A stretch of 64,000 nt of DNA from Deltaproteobacteria bacterium GWC2_55_46 (GTDB lineage Bacteria > Desulfobacterota > GWC2-55-46), in the NCBI GenBank assembly GCA_001595385.3, contig LVEI03000001.1:806001-870000 (forward strand). Direction: 5' to 3'. Under the pieces are notes generated by a model. The model was not told the origin of the DNA. It saw only the letters and a list, made by a program, of their open reading frames with translations, and searched no databases. Below, in pieces: positions 56,727 to 64,000 of this stretch. The first letter of the stretch is position 1. Each line of letters starts with the position of its first letter. Both the position numbers and the translations under genes were made by a program.

Positions 56727-57536
56727 CTATTTCGTAAGCGCCTCATTCATGCTCCCCGTCCTGTATCCCTCAAGGTCAAGGGCAACGTAGATAAACCCTA
56801 TCTCCTTAAATCCCTGGACCACCTTTTTTCTCAAGCCTTCGTCAAGGAATAGCTTAAGGGCGCCCTCCTCGACCTCTATCCTGACTATATCGTCATGATA
56901 GCGGACCCTGAACTGCCTGAACCCGAGCGACCTTAAAAACTCCTCTCCCAGCGCTACCTTCTTTAGCCTCGGCTCGGTTATCCGCGTGCCGTATGGGAAG
57001 CGGGAAGAGAGGCAGGCGAAGCTCGGCTTGTCCCATGTCGGGAGGCCAAGCTCCCTGCTGAGCAGTCTTATCTCCTGCTTGGTGAGCCCGGCTTCCTGAA
57101 GCGGGCTCCTTACGCCCACCTCCTTCGCGGCGGTCCGGCCTGGCCTGAAATCATTCAAGTCGTCGGAGTTCGACCCGTCGGCAACGCACTTAAAGCCAAG
57201 GGCGTCGGCCTCATTGCGGGAGATGCTGAAGAGCTCGCTTTTACAGTAATAGCACCTCTTCTCCGTGTTCTCGGCGAAGTTCGGGATCTCAAGCTCATTT
57301 GATTCGATTATGATGTGCCTCGCCCCGATGAGCTTCGTAAGGCGGCAGGCCTCGTTGAACTCGCCTTCAGGGTACGTGGGGGATGTCGCGGTAATGGCAG
57401 CGGCCTTCTCCCCGAGCGTGGCGGCAGCGACCTTAAGAAGGAACGTGGAATCCACGCCTCCTGAAAAAGCGACAAGGACGGAGCCCATCTCTTTCAAAAT
57501 GGATCTGAGCCTTTCCAGCTTGGAGAACGCGGTCAT
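56727..57536 (-). CDS. larE: LarE-family ATP-dependent sulfur transferase
   Basis: PP-loop ATPase of the LarE family, which activates a pyridinium dinucleotide and adds sulphur to it during nickel-pincer cofactor synthesis. The 269-residue protein has SGGVDS (25-30), RCYYCKSELF (95-104) and PSFACLSSR with C175, which aligns with the sacrificial Cys of LarE. The start at 57536 (MTAFSKLERL) leaves 35 bases after the upstream gene; the ATG at 57578 would overlap it. No larA, larB or larC is in the window, so the target may differ. Confidence 0.85.
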   Translation of the reverse strand: MTAFSKLERLRSILKEMGSVLVAFSGGVDSTFLLKVAAATLGEKAAAITATSPTYPEGEFNEACRLTKLIGARHIIIESNELEIPNFAENTEKRCYYCKSELFSISRNEADALGFKCVADGSNSDDLNDFRPGRTAAKEVGVRSPLQEAGLTKQEIRLLSRELGLPTWDKPSFACLSSRFPYGTRITEPRLKKVALGEEFLRSLGFRQFRVRYHDDIVRIEVEEGALKLFLDEGLRKKVVQGFKEIGFIYVALDLEGYRTGSMNEALTK

Positions 57537-57571
57537 CTCGTCTCCACCGTGGCTTATGGCCGCAGGGCCGT

Positions 57572-58585
57572 TCAGCATACCCTTGTTTCCTCTATGGCAG
57601 CTTCGGAAGCTGGCCCGTCCACCTCGAAATCGGTCGAAACCCCTCCACGGGATGCCCTGAGCGTCCTTTGTGGGCCGGCCTTCTCAAGGGCGTACTTTAT
57701 TATGAGGCTCCCGGCAAAGTCCCGCGCCTCGATCTCTTCTGTGCCCGAGATGACAGCGGCCGGGCCAGGAAATCCGCAGGGCTCCACAAGGGTGTCTCCT
57801 TCCTGCAGCATGGAACGCAGCTTGGTATTGTCGGCGTCGTTCCTGCCGAGTATTATCTTCGCCCCCTTGTACCTGAAGTGCCTGCCTGTCTTGAGGAGGG
57901 CCAGGTCCTTTTTGGTAACGTCCTCCTTATTCGTAAGGAGGTCCCTTACCTTTAGCGAAAATATCTTGTCGGTCAGGAGGCACCCGCCGGATGGGCATGG
58001 GTAATCGTTTATGTCGAGCTCCTCGGCCAGGTCTATCTGCTGTCTTCTTGACCTGCCGAGCACATCAAGGAGCCGTTCCCTGTCTACAAGCCCCTCCTTC
58101 TCAGGTATTGTTGGTTCGAGCTGCTTCGCGCTGAGAGGACGGAGGATAAGCCCTGCGAGCCCGGTCTCTCTTTCTATCACCCTGAAGGCATCTTTCCTCT
58201 GGCTCATGGGCCTCTGCCCAAGCACCTCTCCGGTGATGATGAAAGAGGCGCCTATCTCGCGCATGTACTCCTTTGCCTGCATGAACATGTAGACCCTGCA
58301 GTCCACGCACGGGTTCATTCCTTTCCCGTAGCCGTGTTTCGGGTTCCTGACTATCTCGATATAGTCCATGCCCTTCGCGAGCACTTTAATGGGAATGCCA
58401 AACTCTTCGGCAACCCTTTTCGACTCGCTACGGCACCCGCCGCCGTCCTTTCCACCGTGATTGCAGGTGCAGAAACTGGAAGTGAAGTTCAGGGCATGGA
58501 CCTCTATGCCCTGCTCGATCATGAGCTTTACGGCAAGGGTGGAGTCCAGCCCGCCTGAAAGAAGAGCTACCGCCTTTATAGACAC
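57572..58585 (-). CDS. ThiI/MnmA-like PP-loop tRNA thiolation-type protein
   Basis: A 337-residue PP-loop ATPase (SGGLDS at 10-15) with Cys-rich segments FCTCNHGGKDGGGC and NPCVDCR, and GCLLTDKIF in the centre. It resembles proteins labelled as 2-thiouridylase-like or ThiI-domain proteins, but not MnmA itself. The start at 58585 is GTG after AAGGAG (58597-58592); a GTG at 58603 is weaker. It lies directly upstream of larE, making a pair of sulphur-handling PP-loop enzymes. Substrate unknown. Confidence 0.75.
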   Translation of the reverse strand: MSIKAVALLSGGLDSTLAVKLMIEQGIEVHALNFTSSFCTCNHGGKDGGGCRSESKRVAEEFGIPIKVLAKGMDYIEIVRNPKHGYGKGMNPCVDCRVYMFMQAKEYMREIGASFIITGEVLGQRPMSQRKDAFRVIERETGLAGLILRPLSAKQLEPTIPEKEGLVDRERLLDVLGRSRRQQIDLAEELDINDYPCPSGGCLLTDKIFSLKVRDLLTNKEDVTKKDLALLKTGRHFRYKGAKIILGRNDADNTKLRSMLQEGDTLVEPCGFPGPAAVISGTEEIEARDFAGSLIIKYALEKAGPQRTLRASRGGVSTDFEVDGPASEAAIEETRVC

Positions 58586-58626
58586 AAAAAAACTCCTTCT
58601 CACAAGGGGCCGGTCACATAAACCCC

Positions 58627-58654
58627 TTGTATTTTAGTGAAATATAATTATACT
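58627..58654 (+). promoter_or_regulatory. Candidate sigma-70 promoter for the permease gene
   Basis: TTGTAT (58627-58632), a 16-base spacer and TATACT (58649-58654) in the divergent gap between the PP-loop gene and the AI-2E family permease. Confidence 0.5.
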
Positions 58655-58699
58655 GGGAAGGTGCGGTGAAATCAAAAAGATTCTGCCCGCCTTTTGCCA

Positions 58700-59758
58700 A
58701 TGAAATGGGAATACCTCTTAATCCTTCTGCTCACGTCTGTAATCGGCTACCTGATCTACCTGGTCCTGGCGCCGTTTTTCGTCCCCGTATTCTGGGCCAT
58801 AATCCTCGTCATACTCTTCCATCCTTATTATGAATGGCTCACAAGGAAGTTCGGGGGGCGCGCCTCGCTCGCTTCTTTTGCCGCGTGCTCGAGCATTGCC
58901 CTGTTCCTTATCCTGCCGCTGGCCATCCTTGGGGCTGCGCTCGCGAATGAGCTGTTGAACCTCTATGCCTGGGCCGAGAAGTATCTCGCGGAGATATCTA
59001 CCCGCGCCCACCAGTCCCCTGTTTTTTTCTACCACTGGGCCGAGAAGTACCTTGGCGACTACATAGACGTAAATGCCTTGAACCTCCGGGGCATCCTCGC
59101 GAGCGTGGTAAGGGACGTAACCGGATACATCGGGCTGGGGCTCCGTGAATTCGTAAAAAGCTTCGCGGAACTGGTGGTAAACCTTTTCCTCGCCTTCTTC
59201 TCCATGTTCTTCCTCTTTAAAGACGGCGGCAAACTCTTCAACCTCGTAAAGGACCTCATCCCGGTATCCCAGCGGCATAAGGAAGAGATAGCCGAGAGGA
59301 ACAAGGGGGTCATATACGCGACCATCTACGGGGGCGTCCTCGTCGGGGCGATCCAGGCCATCCTCGGCGGCATGGCATTCTGGTTCCTGGGCATACCGGC
59401 GGCGCTGGTGCTGACCTTCGTCATGTTCTTCGCGACCTTTCTTCCGAGCGTTGGCGCCTCTTTGGTATGGGGGCCCGTGGCGGCCTATCTATTGATAACC
59501 GGCGAGTACGTCTGGGGCATCGGCCTTGTCGTCTGGGGCATATTCATTATAGGCCTCATCGACAACGTCCTGAGGCCCTGGTTCGTAAGCGGAAGGACCA
59601 ACCTTCACCCGCTCCTTCTCTTCTTCAGCATACTCGGCGCAGTCAACGCCTTCGGGATCATAGGCATCATCGCCGGCCCGCTCATCCTATCGATATGCCA
59701 GGCGATGATAGAGTTCTACCGCGAATATGTGACGGAAAAAAATACCTGGGCAGGTTGA
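58700..59758 (+). CDS. AI-2E family transporter (PerM-like permease)
   Basis: A 352-residue membrane protein with about eight helices, in the AI-2E exporter/PerM family; members move varied substrates. Characteristic parts are the first helix pair (LLILLLTSVIGYLIYLVLAPF), the FFSMFFLFKDGG segment near residue 170, the PAALVLTFVMFFATFLP stretch, and GRTNLHPLLLFFSILGAVNAFGIIGIIAGP near the end. The start is ATG 58700; a TTG at 58694 is less likely. An M50 protease gene follows after 2 bases. Confidence 0.85.
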   Translation: MKWEYLLILLLTSVIGYLIYLVLAPFFVPVFWAIILVILFHPYYEWLTRKFGGRASLASFAACSSIALFLILPLAILGAALANELLNLYAWAEKYLAEISTRAHQSPVFFYHWAEKYLGDYIDVNALNLRGILASVVRDVTGYIGLGLREFVKSFAELVVNLFLAFFSMFFLFKDGGKLFNLVKDLIPVSQRHKEEIAERNKGVIYATIYGGVLVGAIQAILGGMAFWFLGIPAALVLTFVMFFATFLPSVGASLVWGPVAAYLLITGEYVWGIGLVVWGIFIIGLIDNVLRPWFVSGRTNLHPLLLFFSILGAVNAFGIIGIIAGPLILSICQAMIEFYREYVTEKNTWAG

Positions 59759-59760
59759 TT

Positions 59761-60636
59761 ATGGCCGGGGCGAATGAATATACATACGAGCGCGAGCGGC
59801 CCAAGGTCGTCCTGCCGCTCGCGCTCTTCCTGGCGACAGTTTTAACCACCGTCGCCTCCGGGGCCATGCAGCAGGGGGCGGATATCTTATCCGACCCGCA
59901 TGAACTCGTAAAAGGCATCCCGTTTTCGGTCTCGCTCCTTCTGATACTCGGCATACATGAGCTCGGCCACTACGTTACCTCAAGGAGGCACGGTGTGGCG
60001 ACCACGCTCCCCATCTTCATACCCGGCCCGCCGTTCCCTCCGATGATAGGGACCTTCGGCGCTGTAATAAGGATAAAATCCCCCATCACGACAAGGGCCG
60101 CGCTCGTCGATATAGGCGCCTCAGGGCCGCTTGCCGGGTTTGTGGTGGCCCTCTTCGTCACCTTCTGGGGGCTGGAGCACTCTACCGTCGTTCCCAGGGG
60201 CATGGCCGAAGGCTCGCTCGGCCTGGGCTCGTCTCTGTCATTCAAGCTGCTTTCATACCTGGCGGTAGGCCCGGTCCCTGATACACACGACATATTGCTC
60301 AACCCTGTCGCCTTTGCCGGATGGATCGGCATGTTCGTAACGGCCATGAACCTGCTGCCCATAGGGCAGCTCGACGGGGGGCACCTGGTATATGCCCTTT
60401 TAGGCCCCAGGCACAGGGTAGTATCTATCGGCATGATAGCCATTCTTGCCATACTCGGCTTTTGGGCCTGGCCGGGCTGGTTCGTGTGGGCCGCGCTGAT
60501 ATCGATAATCGGCATGCGCCACCCTCCGGTCGAGGACCAGCATATCCCGATGGACCCGCGGAGAAGGCTCATTGCCATCGCTACAATAGCCGTATTTGTA
60601 TTGACTTTCATCCCGTCACCGTTTTATATTGTTTGA
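59761..60636 (+). CDS. Site-2 protease-like M50 membrane metallopeptidase
   Basis: A 291-residue intramembrane zinc protease. The HExxH site HELGH is at 66-70, and the second ligand motif NLLPIGQLDGGH is near residues 197-208. The surrounding helices and the GPPFPPMIGTFGAVIRI segment fit the plant EGY1-like or DUF-type M50 subgroup. The start at 59761 follows the permease stop by two bases; the open frame that reaches to 59467 is in the permease gene. Next comes a cytochrome-b5-like gene two bases after its stop. Confidence 0.9.
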   Translation: MAGANEYTYERERPKVVLPLALFLATVLTTVASGAMQQGADILSDPHELVKGIPFSVSLLLILGIHELGHYVTSRRHGVATTLPIFIPGPPFPPMIGTFGAVIRIKSPITTRAALVDIGASGPLAGFVVALFVTFWGLEHSTVVPRGMAEGSLGLGSSLSFKLLSYLAVGPVPDTHDILLNPVAFAGWIGMFVTAMNLLPIGQLDGGHLVYALLGPRHRVVSIGMIAILAILGFWAWPGWFVWAALISIIGMRHPPVEDQHIPMDPRRRLIAIATIAVFVLTFIPSPFYIV

Positions 60637-60638
60637 CC

Positions 60639-60872
60639 ATGAAGATATTTAACGAAGCGGAACTCAAGAAGTACGACGGGAGCGATCCCGCGAACCCCAT
60701 ATACATAGCTTACAATGGCAAGGTCTACGACGTGACCACGAACCCGCTCTTCATCGACGGCATGCACTTCGAGCATTACGCGGGGGCGGACCTGACCGAT
60801 TTCATGGCCGATGCCCCGCACGGGGACGAGGTGATGGGAGAGTTCACCCCCATCGGAGAGTTCAAGAAATAA
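60639..60872 (+). CDS. Cytochrome b5-like haem-binding protein
   Basis: A 77-residue soluble protein with the cytochrome b5 fold: FNEAELKKYDGSDPANPIYIA at the start, then YNGKVYDVTTNPLF, GMHFEHYAGADLTD and APHGDEVM. The histidines in MHFEHYAG and APHG are the likely haem ligands, as in small bacterial b5-like proteins. The ATG at 60639 lies two bases after the M50 gene. A longer open frame begins at 60321 inside that gene but is not coding. Electron partner unknown. Confidence 0.85.
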   Translation: MKIFNEAELKKYDGSDPANPIYIAYNGKVYDVTTNPLFIDGMHFEHYAGADLTDFMADAPHGDEVMGEFTPIGEFKK

Positions 60873-60920
60873 CCGCGCCAGCCCTCCTTGCTTTTTTCTA
60901 TTTAAGGGCAAATTGAACAG

Positions 60921-61682
60921 ATGAGACTTGTAATACTCGGCTGCGGCACCTCTACCGGGGTGCCGGTCATAGGCTGCCACTGCGAGGTCTGCGCCTCCGC
61001 CAACCCGCTCAACAAGCGCACACGGTCGTCCCTCCTTGTACAGGTCAATGGAAAGAACATCCTCATAGACACATCTACGGACTTAAGGTCACAGTCTCTT
61101 GCCAACGGGGTCGAGAGTATCGACGCGGTCCTCTATACCCACCCGCACGCCGACCATATCCACGGCATAGACGAACTCCGGGCCTTTAACCTTGCCGCCG
61201 GGGGCGCGGCAATACCGTGCTTCGGCGGCGAGCATACCATAGAGCGCATAAGGACCATGTTCGATTATATCTTCAGGGAAGACGGCAGGGACGGCTGGAA
61301 GCCGAACCTCACGACAAATATAATCAGGTCGCCTTTTGACCTCTTCGGTGAAAAGATTGTGCCGGTCGAGGTAATGCACGGGCAGACGGCCATATACGGG
61401 TACAGGATAGGGGATATGGCCTACATCACCGACTGCAGCGCCATACCTGAGGGGACGCTTCCCGTGCTCAGGGGAGTAAAGATACTCATATTGGGGGCGT
61501 TAAGGCAAAAGCCCCACCCGACTCACTTCTCGATCACTGAAGCGATAGCGGCATCGCAGGCTATCAGCGCGCATAGGACGGTCTTCACGCACCTGAGCCA
61601 TAACGTCGATTACGCCAGGGACAACCCGGCCCTGCCCCCTGGTATCGAATTCGCCTTTGACGGGATGGCCCTCGAGGTCTGA
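60921..61682 (+). CDS. MBL-fold metallohydrolase (PhnP-like)
   Basis: A 253-residue metallo-beta-lactamase-fold hydrolase. The metal motif is THPHADHIHGIDE (about residues 73-85), and the N-terminal GCGTSTGVPVIGCHCEVC segment has the Cys group of PhnP-like phosphodiesterases. The late THLSHNVDY and DGMALEV strands complete the fold. Probably a phosphodiesterase on cyclic nucleotides or similar esters; no phosphonate genes are adjacent. Confidence 0.85.
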   Translation: MRLVILGCGTSTGVPVIGCHCEVCASANPLNKRTRSSLLVQVNGKNILIDTSTDLRSQSLANGVESIDAVLYTHPHADHIHGIDELRAFNLAAGGAAIPCFGGEHTIERIRTMFDYIFREDGRDGWKPNLTTNIIRSPFDLFGEKIVPVEVMHGQTAIYGYRIGDMAYITDCSAIPEGTLPVLRGVKILILGALRQKPHPTHFSITEAIAASQAISAHRTVFTHLSHNVDYARDNPALPPGIEFAFDGMALEV

Positions 61683-61703
61683 CCTCTTATCTGCGCATTA
61701 TCA

Positions 61704-61737
61704 CCTTAGCAGGCTGTTGAAAAACAGCCTGCTAAGG
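61704..61737. repeat. Perfect 15-bp inverted repeat within the third element
   Basis: CCTTAGCAGGCTGTT (61704-61718), loop GAAA, AACAGCCTGCTAAGG (61723-61737). It is the most stable hairpin in this gap and ends 80 bases before the convergent gene stop. There is no T run, so it is not a classical terminator, but it may protect or stop transcripts coming from the MBL gene. A second hairpin (GGCAATCC / GGATTGCC) follows at 61736-61757. Confidence 0.8.
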
Positions 61738-61819
61738 CAATCCATGGACGGATTGCCAGATTGCGAGACTTGAAAAGCCGGGCAATTTGTAAGATTTGGA
61801 CTTTTTCAATATCCTGTTA
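61707..61819. repeat. Dispersed inverted-repeat element, copy 3
   Basis: A 113-base element bounded by TTAGCAGGCTGTTGAAAAA and CTTTTTCAATATCCTGTTA, which match as inverted repeats in 15 of 18 positions. The ends resemble those of the copies at 1965 and 34140, with different middle sequence. Its right end supplies the stop codon of the minus-strand gene ending at 61817. Confidence 0.6.
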
Positions 61820-62173
61820 GATGGAAAGACCGTACATCGCCCTGTTCTCCTTCAGATAGAACGCCCCTTTTACGATCCTGTATATCACCCAGACCGCGTC
61901 TGCCAGTAAAATAAAATATCCGATCAGAAGAAGGTAGGTCAGGGCCCCTGTAACAGCCCAGAGGAGGCTCAGCCAGAAGGTCCTTTTCTGCCACCTGAAG
62001 TGCGACTCTATCCAGGTGCCTTTAACGTCGGCGTCCTTCACGTAGTTGACTATGACAGCGGCTATGTAAGTTATGCCTATGAAGAGGCCTACGGCCTGAA
62101 GGGCGTAGACCACGGCCGCTATCTTCTTGCCCGTGAGGGCGGTCCCAAAGGCCTCATCCATGGTCCTTGGCAT
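61817..62173 (-). CDS. DUF4870-like small membrane protein
   Basis: A 118-residue protein with about three membrane helices and the recognisable family segments VVYALQAVGLFIGITYIAAVIVNYVKDAD and GTWIESHFRWQKRTFW (read as parts of one domain), of the DUF4870/Tic20-like group. Function unknown. The TAA stop (61819-61817) comes from the right end of the repeat element, so the C-terminus may have been altered by it. Confidence 0.75.
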   Translation of the reverse strand: MPRTMDEAFGTALTGKKIAAVVYALQAVGLFIGITYIAAVIVNYVKDADVKGTWIESHFRWQKRTFWLSLLWAVTGALTYLLLIGYFILLADAVWVIYRIVKGAFYLKENRAMYGLSI

Positions 62174-62359
62174 GGGAAACTCTCTTTTTGGCGGCTTCTA
62201 TAGAAATGTAATTAATACAGGTTTAATATAATCAAACTCTTCCAGGAAACTACTAAATACCCCTAAAAAATCGTTTTTTTCATGCCATGCTTTAATTATA
62301 GCCCGGAATGAGTGTAGCGGATTTGAGATGAAAAAATCGGATAGAGGGCGGAAACGAAT

Positions 62360-63199
62360 TCAGTTGAGCTTCACACCGCAGAACTTGCAATAAAGGGCGT
62401 CCGTATCATGGCCTTCGGCGGCGCATGAGGGGCAGACCTGGGTGGACTTCCTGGAGGACGCGGCCTGCTGGACCATCTCTACGGTAACGATGCCTGTCGG
62501 GACAGCTATTATGCCGTAGCCCAGTATCATTATGACAGAGGCAAGGCCCATGCCCAGCGTGGTCTTCGGGGCGATGTCGCCGTAGCCCACGGTCGTAAGC
62601 GTCACTATCGCCCAGTATATGCTTCTAGGTATGCTGGTGAAGCCGTTCTCCCCTTTCTCGACCAGGTACATGAGTGAGCCGAGCACCACAACCGCGGTCA
62701 TGACCGTGGCAAGGAATATCGATATCTTCTTTCGGCTTGCCTTGAGGGCCTGGACTATGTACATGCCCTCGTCAAGGTACTCGAAGAGCTTGAAGGTACG
62801 GAATATGCGGAGCACTCGGAGGACGCGCACCACGAGGAGATACCTGCCTCCGGGCACGAAGAGGTCAATATATGTGGGGATTATTGCGAGGAGGTCTATT
62901 ACTCCGAGGAAGCTCGTGGCGTACTTCAAGGGCCTCGCGACGCACATGAGCCTCAAGGCGTACTCTATTGTGAAGAGGATGGTGAAGAACCACTCGGCGG
63001 CGTAGAGAAAACCGCCGTACCCGTCCGCTATCCATGTGACGCTGTCGAGCATCACGCACAGGACGGAGAGGAGTATGGAGGATATGAGTAGCGCGTCGAA
63101 GAGCTTGCCCGCGGGCGTGTCAGCCTCGTAGATTATCCGGTGGAGACTTGCCCTCCAGCCGACGAAGACGCTCTTACCGGCCAATTCATTACCGTTCAT
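62360..63199 (-). CDS. Voltage-gated potassium channel with a C-terminal zinc ribbon
   Basis: A 279-residue six-helix channel subunit. S4 has the arginine repeat RVLRVLRIFRTFKLF (about 125-139), and the pore filter is TTVGYGD (202-208), so it conducts K+. The C-terminal tail carries a zinc ribbon: C256, C259, C271, C274 (CPSC...CKFC). The family is Kv-like prokaryotic channels; the ribbon is an unusual addition. The next gene upstream encodes a small protein with a second zinc ribbon, starting one base beyond. Confidence 0.9.
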   Translation of the reverse strand: MNGNELAGKSVFVGWRASLHRIIYEADTPAGKLFDALLISSILLSVLCVMLDSVTWIADGYGGFLYAAEWFFTILFTIEYALRLMCVARPLKYATSFLGVIDLLAIIPTYIDLFVPGGRYLLVVRVLRVLRIFRTFKLFEYLDEGMYIVQALKASRKKISIFLATVMTAVVVLGSLMYLVEKGENGFTSIPRSIYWAIVTLTTVGYGDIAPKTTLGMGLASVIMILGYGIIAVPTGIVTVEMVQQAASSRKSTQVCPSCAAEGHDTDALYCKFCGVKLN

Positions 63200-63200
63200 G

Positions 63201-63467
63201 TCAGAAGTCTATAAATTCGTGGCCGCACCTTGGGCAGTGCGAGGCCTTAACGCTGACCTTTCTCCTGCAGAAGCCGCAGGTCTTATAACCCCAGCCCCTC
63301 ATAGGATTGCCCATGCCTATAAGTAGCGCGTGCGGCATCGCGATCACGAATGCCAGCGCGCCATAAACCCACCATCTCAAAAAACTCCGCCCCTTTCTTG
63401 AGGCGATGAACGCGGGCATGAGCCCGAGAGAGACCGACAATATGATCAAAAGCAAGAGGTCCTGCAT
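63201..63467 (-). CDS. Small membrane protein with a C-terminal zinc ribbon
   Basis: An 88-residue protein with two membrane helices (about 4-20 and 33-50) and a four-cysteine ribbon CGFC ... CPRC (about 64-83). It is separated from the K+ channel gene by one base, and both carry ribbons. Function unknown; a small accessory subunit of the channel is possible. Confidence 0.7.
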   Translation of the reverse strand: MQDLLLLIILSVSLGLMPAFIASRKGRSFLRWWVYGALAFVIAMPHALLIGMGNPMRGWGYKTCGFCRRKVSVKASHCPRCGHEFIDF

Positions 63468-63504
63468 ATCTCTATCCTGCCTTTCCCGTGAGCCGGGCCG
63501 TCAT

Positions 63505-64000
63505 TCAGATATCTTCCTCGGGGCCGACGCCAAGCTCCAGCATCTTTATCTCAGGCAGCGTCGTGCCTATGATCCCCTGCATATCCCCGTACATGCCGGC
63601 TGTGTTGTTAAGGACCCTTTCCAGCTGTTTTTCCCTTCTGGCCCATATCTTGAGCATGGCCCTCTTTTCGGCCTCGAGGTCCTCCCTCAACGCGCTGAAG
63701 GACTCGACTATGCCTTCGATGCGCTGTCTGAACTCCTGGCCGGAAAGGTAATTATATATGGACTCCATCTTCTCGTTTTTGCCGACAGCCGATAGCCTGG
63801 AGATAGCGAGGTCGATAAGCCCTGCCCTCAGGGCCTCGGCGAGACTTCCGGCAAGCGAAGCGCCAGTTACCCATACGCCCTCAAACTGCGCGAAGGCCGC
63901 GACACCCCTGGGGAGCGCCTCTGATACAAGGACCGCGACCTCCGCCTTCATCTCCCGCTGGTCGTCCTTGAGCTTTGAGACCCATTCGTCACTCCAGGCC
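63505..64000 (-). CDS. DUF2130 protein (5' end cut by window edge)
   Basis: The last ~165 residues of a DUF2130 protein: AVLVSEALPRGV, ALRAGLIDLAISRLSAVGKNEKMESIYNYLSG, FRQRIEGIVESF, WARREKQLERVLNNTAGMYGDMQGI. The frame stays open to base 64000 (WSDEWVSKLKDDQRE before the ATG at 63951), so the window edge removes the N-terminal part, which is normally a long coiled coil. Function unknown; some members sit near DNA-repair or restriction genes. Confidence 0.8.
   Translation of the reverse strand, partial: AWSDEWVSKLKDDQREMKAEVAVLVSEALPRGVAAFAQFEGVWVTGASLAGSLAEALRAGLIDLAISRLSAVGKNEKMESIYNYLSGQEFRQRIEGIVESFSALREDLEAEKRAMLKIWARREKQLERVLNNTAGMYGDMQGIIGTTLPEIKMLELGVGPEEDI

Noticed and set aside
56707-56728. 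GGGCT / AGCCC hairpin between convergent genes at 56.7 kb
   Set aside because: Only five base pairs and a poor T tract.

Overview
The window is a GC-rich, gene-dense bacterial chromosome segment with heavy use of AUA (Ile) and AGG (Arg) codons. LptD, lipoprotein signal peptides, a large outer-membrane beta-barrel, many c-type cytochromes, a MenA-like prenyltransferase, a PilZ protein and a MXAN_5187-like protein point to a Gram-negative, menaquinone-using, respiratory organism of the deltaproteobacterial type (Desulfobacterota/Myxococcota-like). That placement is inference from gene content. No rRNA, tRNA, CRISPR array, integrase or insertion sequence was seen.

Layout, left half. 1-3.98 kb: end of an F1 ATP synthase operon (atpA cut by the window edge, then atpG, atpD, atpC) closed by a strong terminator. 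4.1-7.15 kb: trehalose synthesis, with a membrane-anchored sensor-like OtsA and an overlapping OtsB. 7.2-13.1 kb (minus): an LTA-synthase-like phosphotransferase, then a redox-sensing operon of a haem-c chemoreceptor, an ethylbenzene-dehydrogenase-type cytochrome and a MXAN_5187-like protein. 13.4 kb (minus): a small coiled-coil lipoprotein. 13.9-22.6 kb: a tightly overlapped trpEGDCFBA-accD-folC run, followed by lptD and a zinc-ribbon response regulator. 25.7-26.8 kb (minus): queD-folE2. 27.1-30.9 kb: a secreted GATase-like protein, ResB, a Ca2+/cation antiporter and a UbiA-family prenyltransferase, mostly overlapping. 31-35.7 kb: a decayed hsp20 fragment, a small secreted protein, PrpD-like and PrpB-like enzymes, a small Cys-rich protein and TldD. 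36-40.7 kb: CstA, a phosphoribosyltransferase, and (minus) a PilZ protein with a MinD-like ATPase.

The most distinctive region is 40.9-53.8 kb. It holds a triheme cytochrome lipoprotein, an NHL-propeller lipoprotein, a parvulin-type PPIase, a monohaem cytochrome lipoprotein, a dihaem cytochrome fused to a formylglycine-generating-enzyme (FGE) domain, a membrane spermidine-synthase-like protein, a second FGE-like lipoprotein, a Ser/Thr-rich outer-membrane beta-barrel, a TPR protein, a HEAT-repeat protein and a TMTC-like multipass TPR protein. I read it as an uncharacterised envelope redox or protein-modification module, possibly an electron conduit. The dihaem-FGE fusion, which keeps a C-x4-C pair, is the best candidate for new biochemistry.

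54-64 kb: a 903-residue protein with a nucleotide-cyclase-like core, LarE and a ThiI/MnmA-like PP-loop enzyme (minus), a PerM-type permease, an M50 protease, a cytochrome-b5-like protein, an MBL hydrolase, and (minus) a DUF4870-like protein, a voltage-gated K+ channel with a zinc ribbon, a small zinc-ribbon membrane protein and a DUF2130 protein cut by the window edge. Three copies of a dispersed repeat with GGCTG...TTTTTCA-CAGCC-type ends lie at 1965-2030, 34140-34259 and 61707-61819; the last two touch the coding limits of neighbouring genes.
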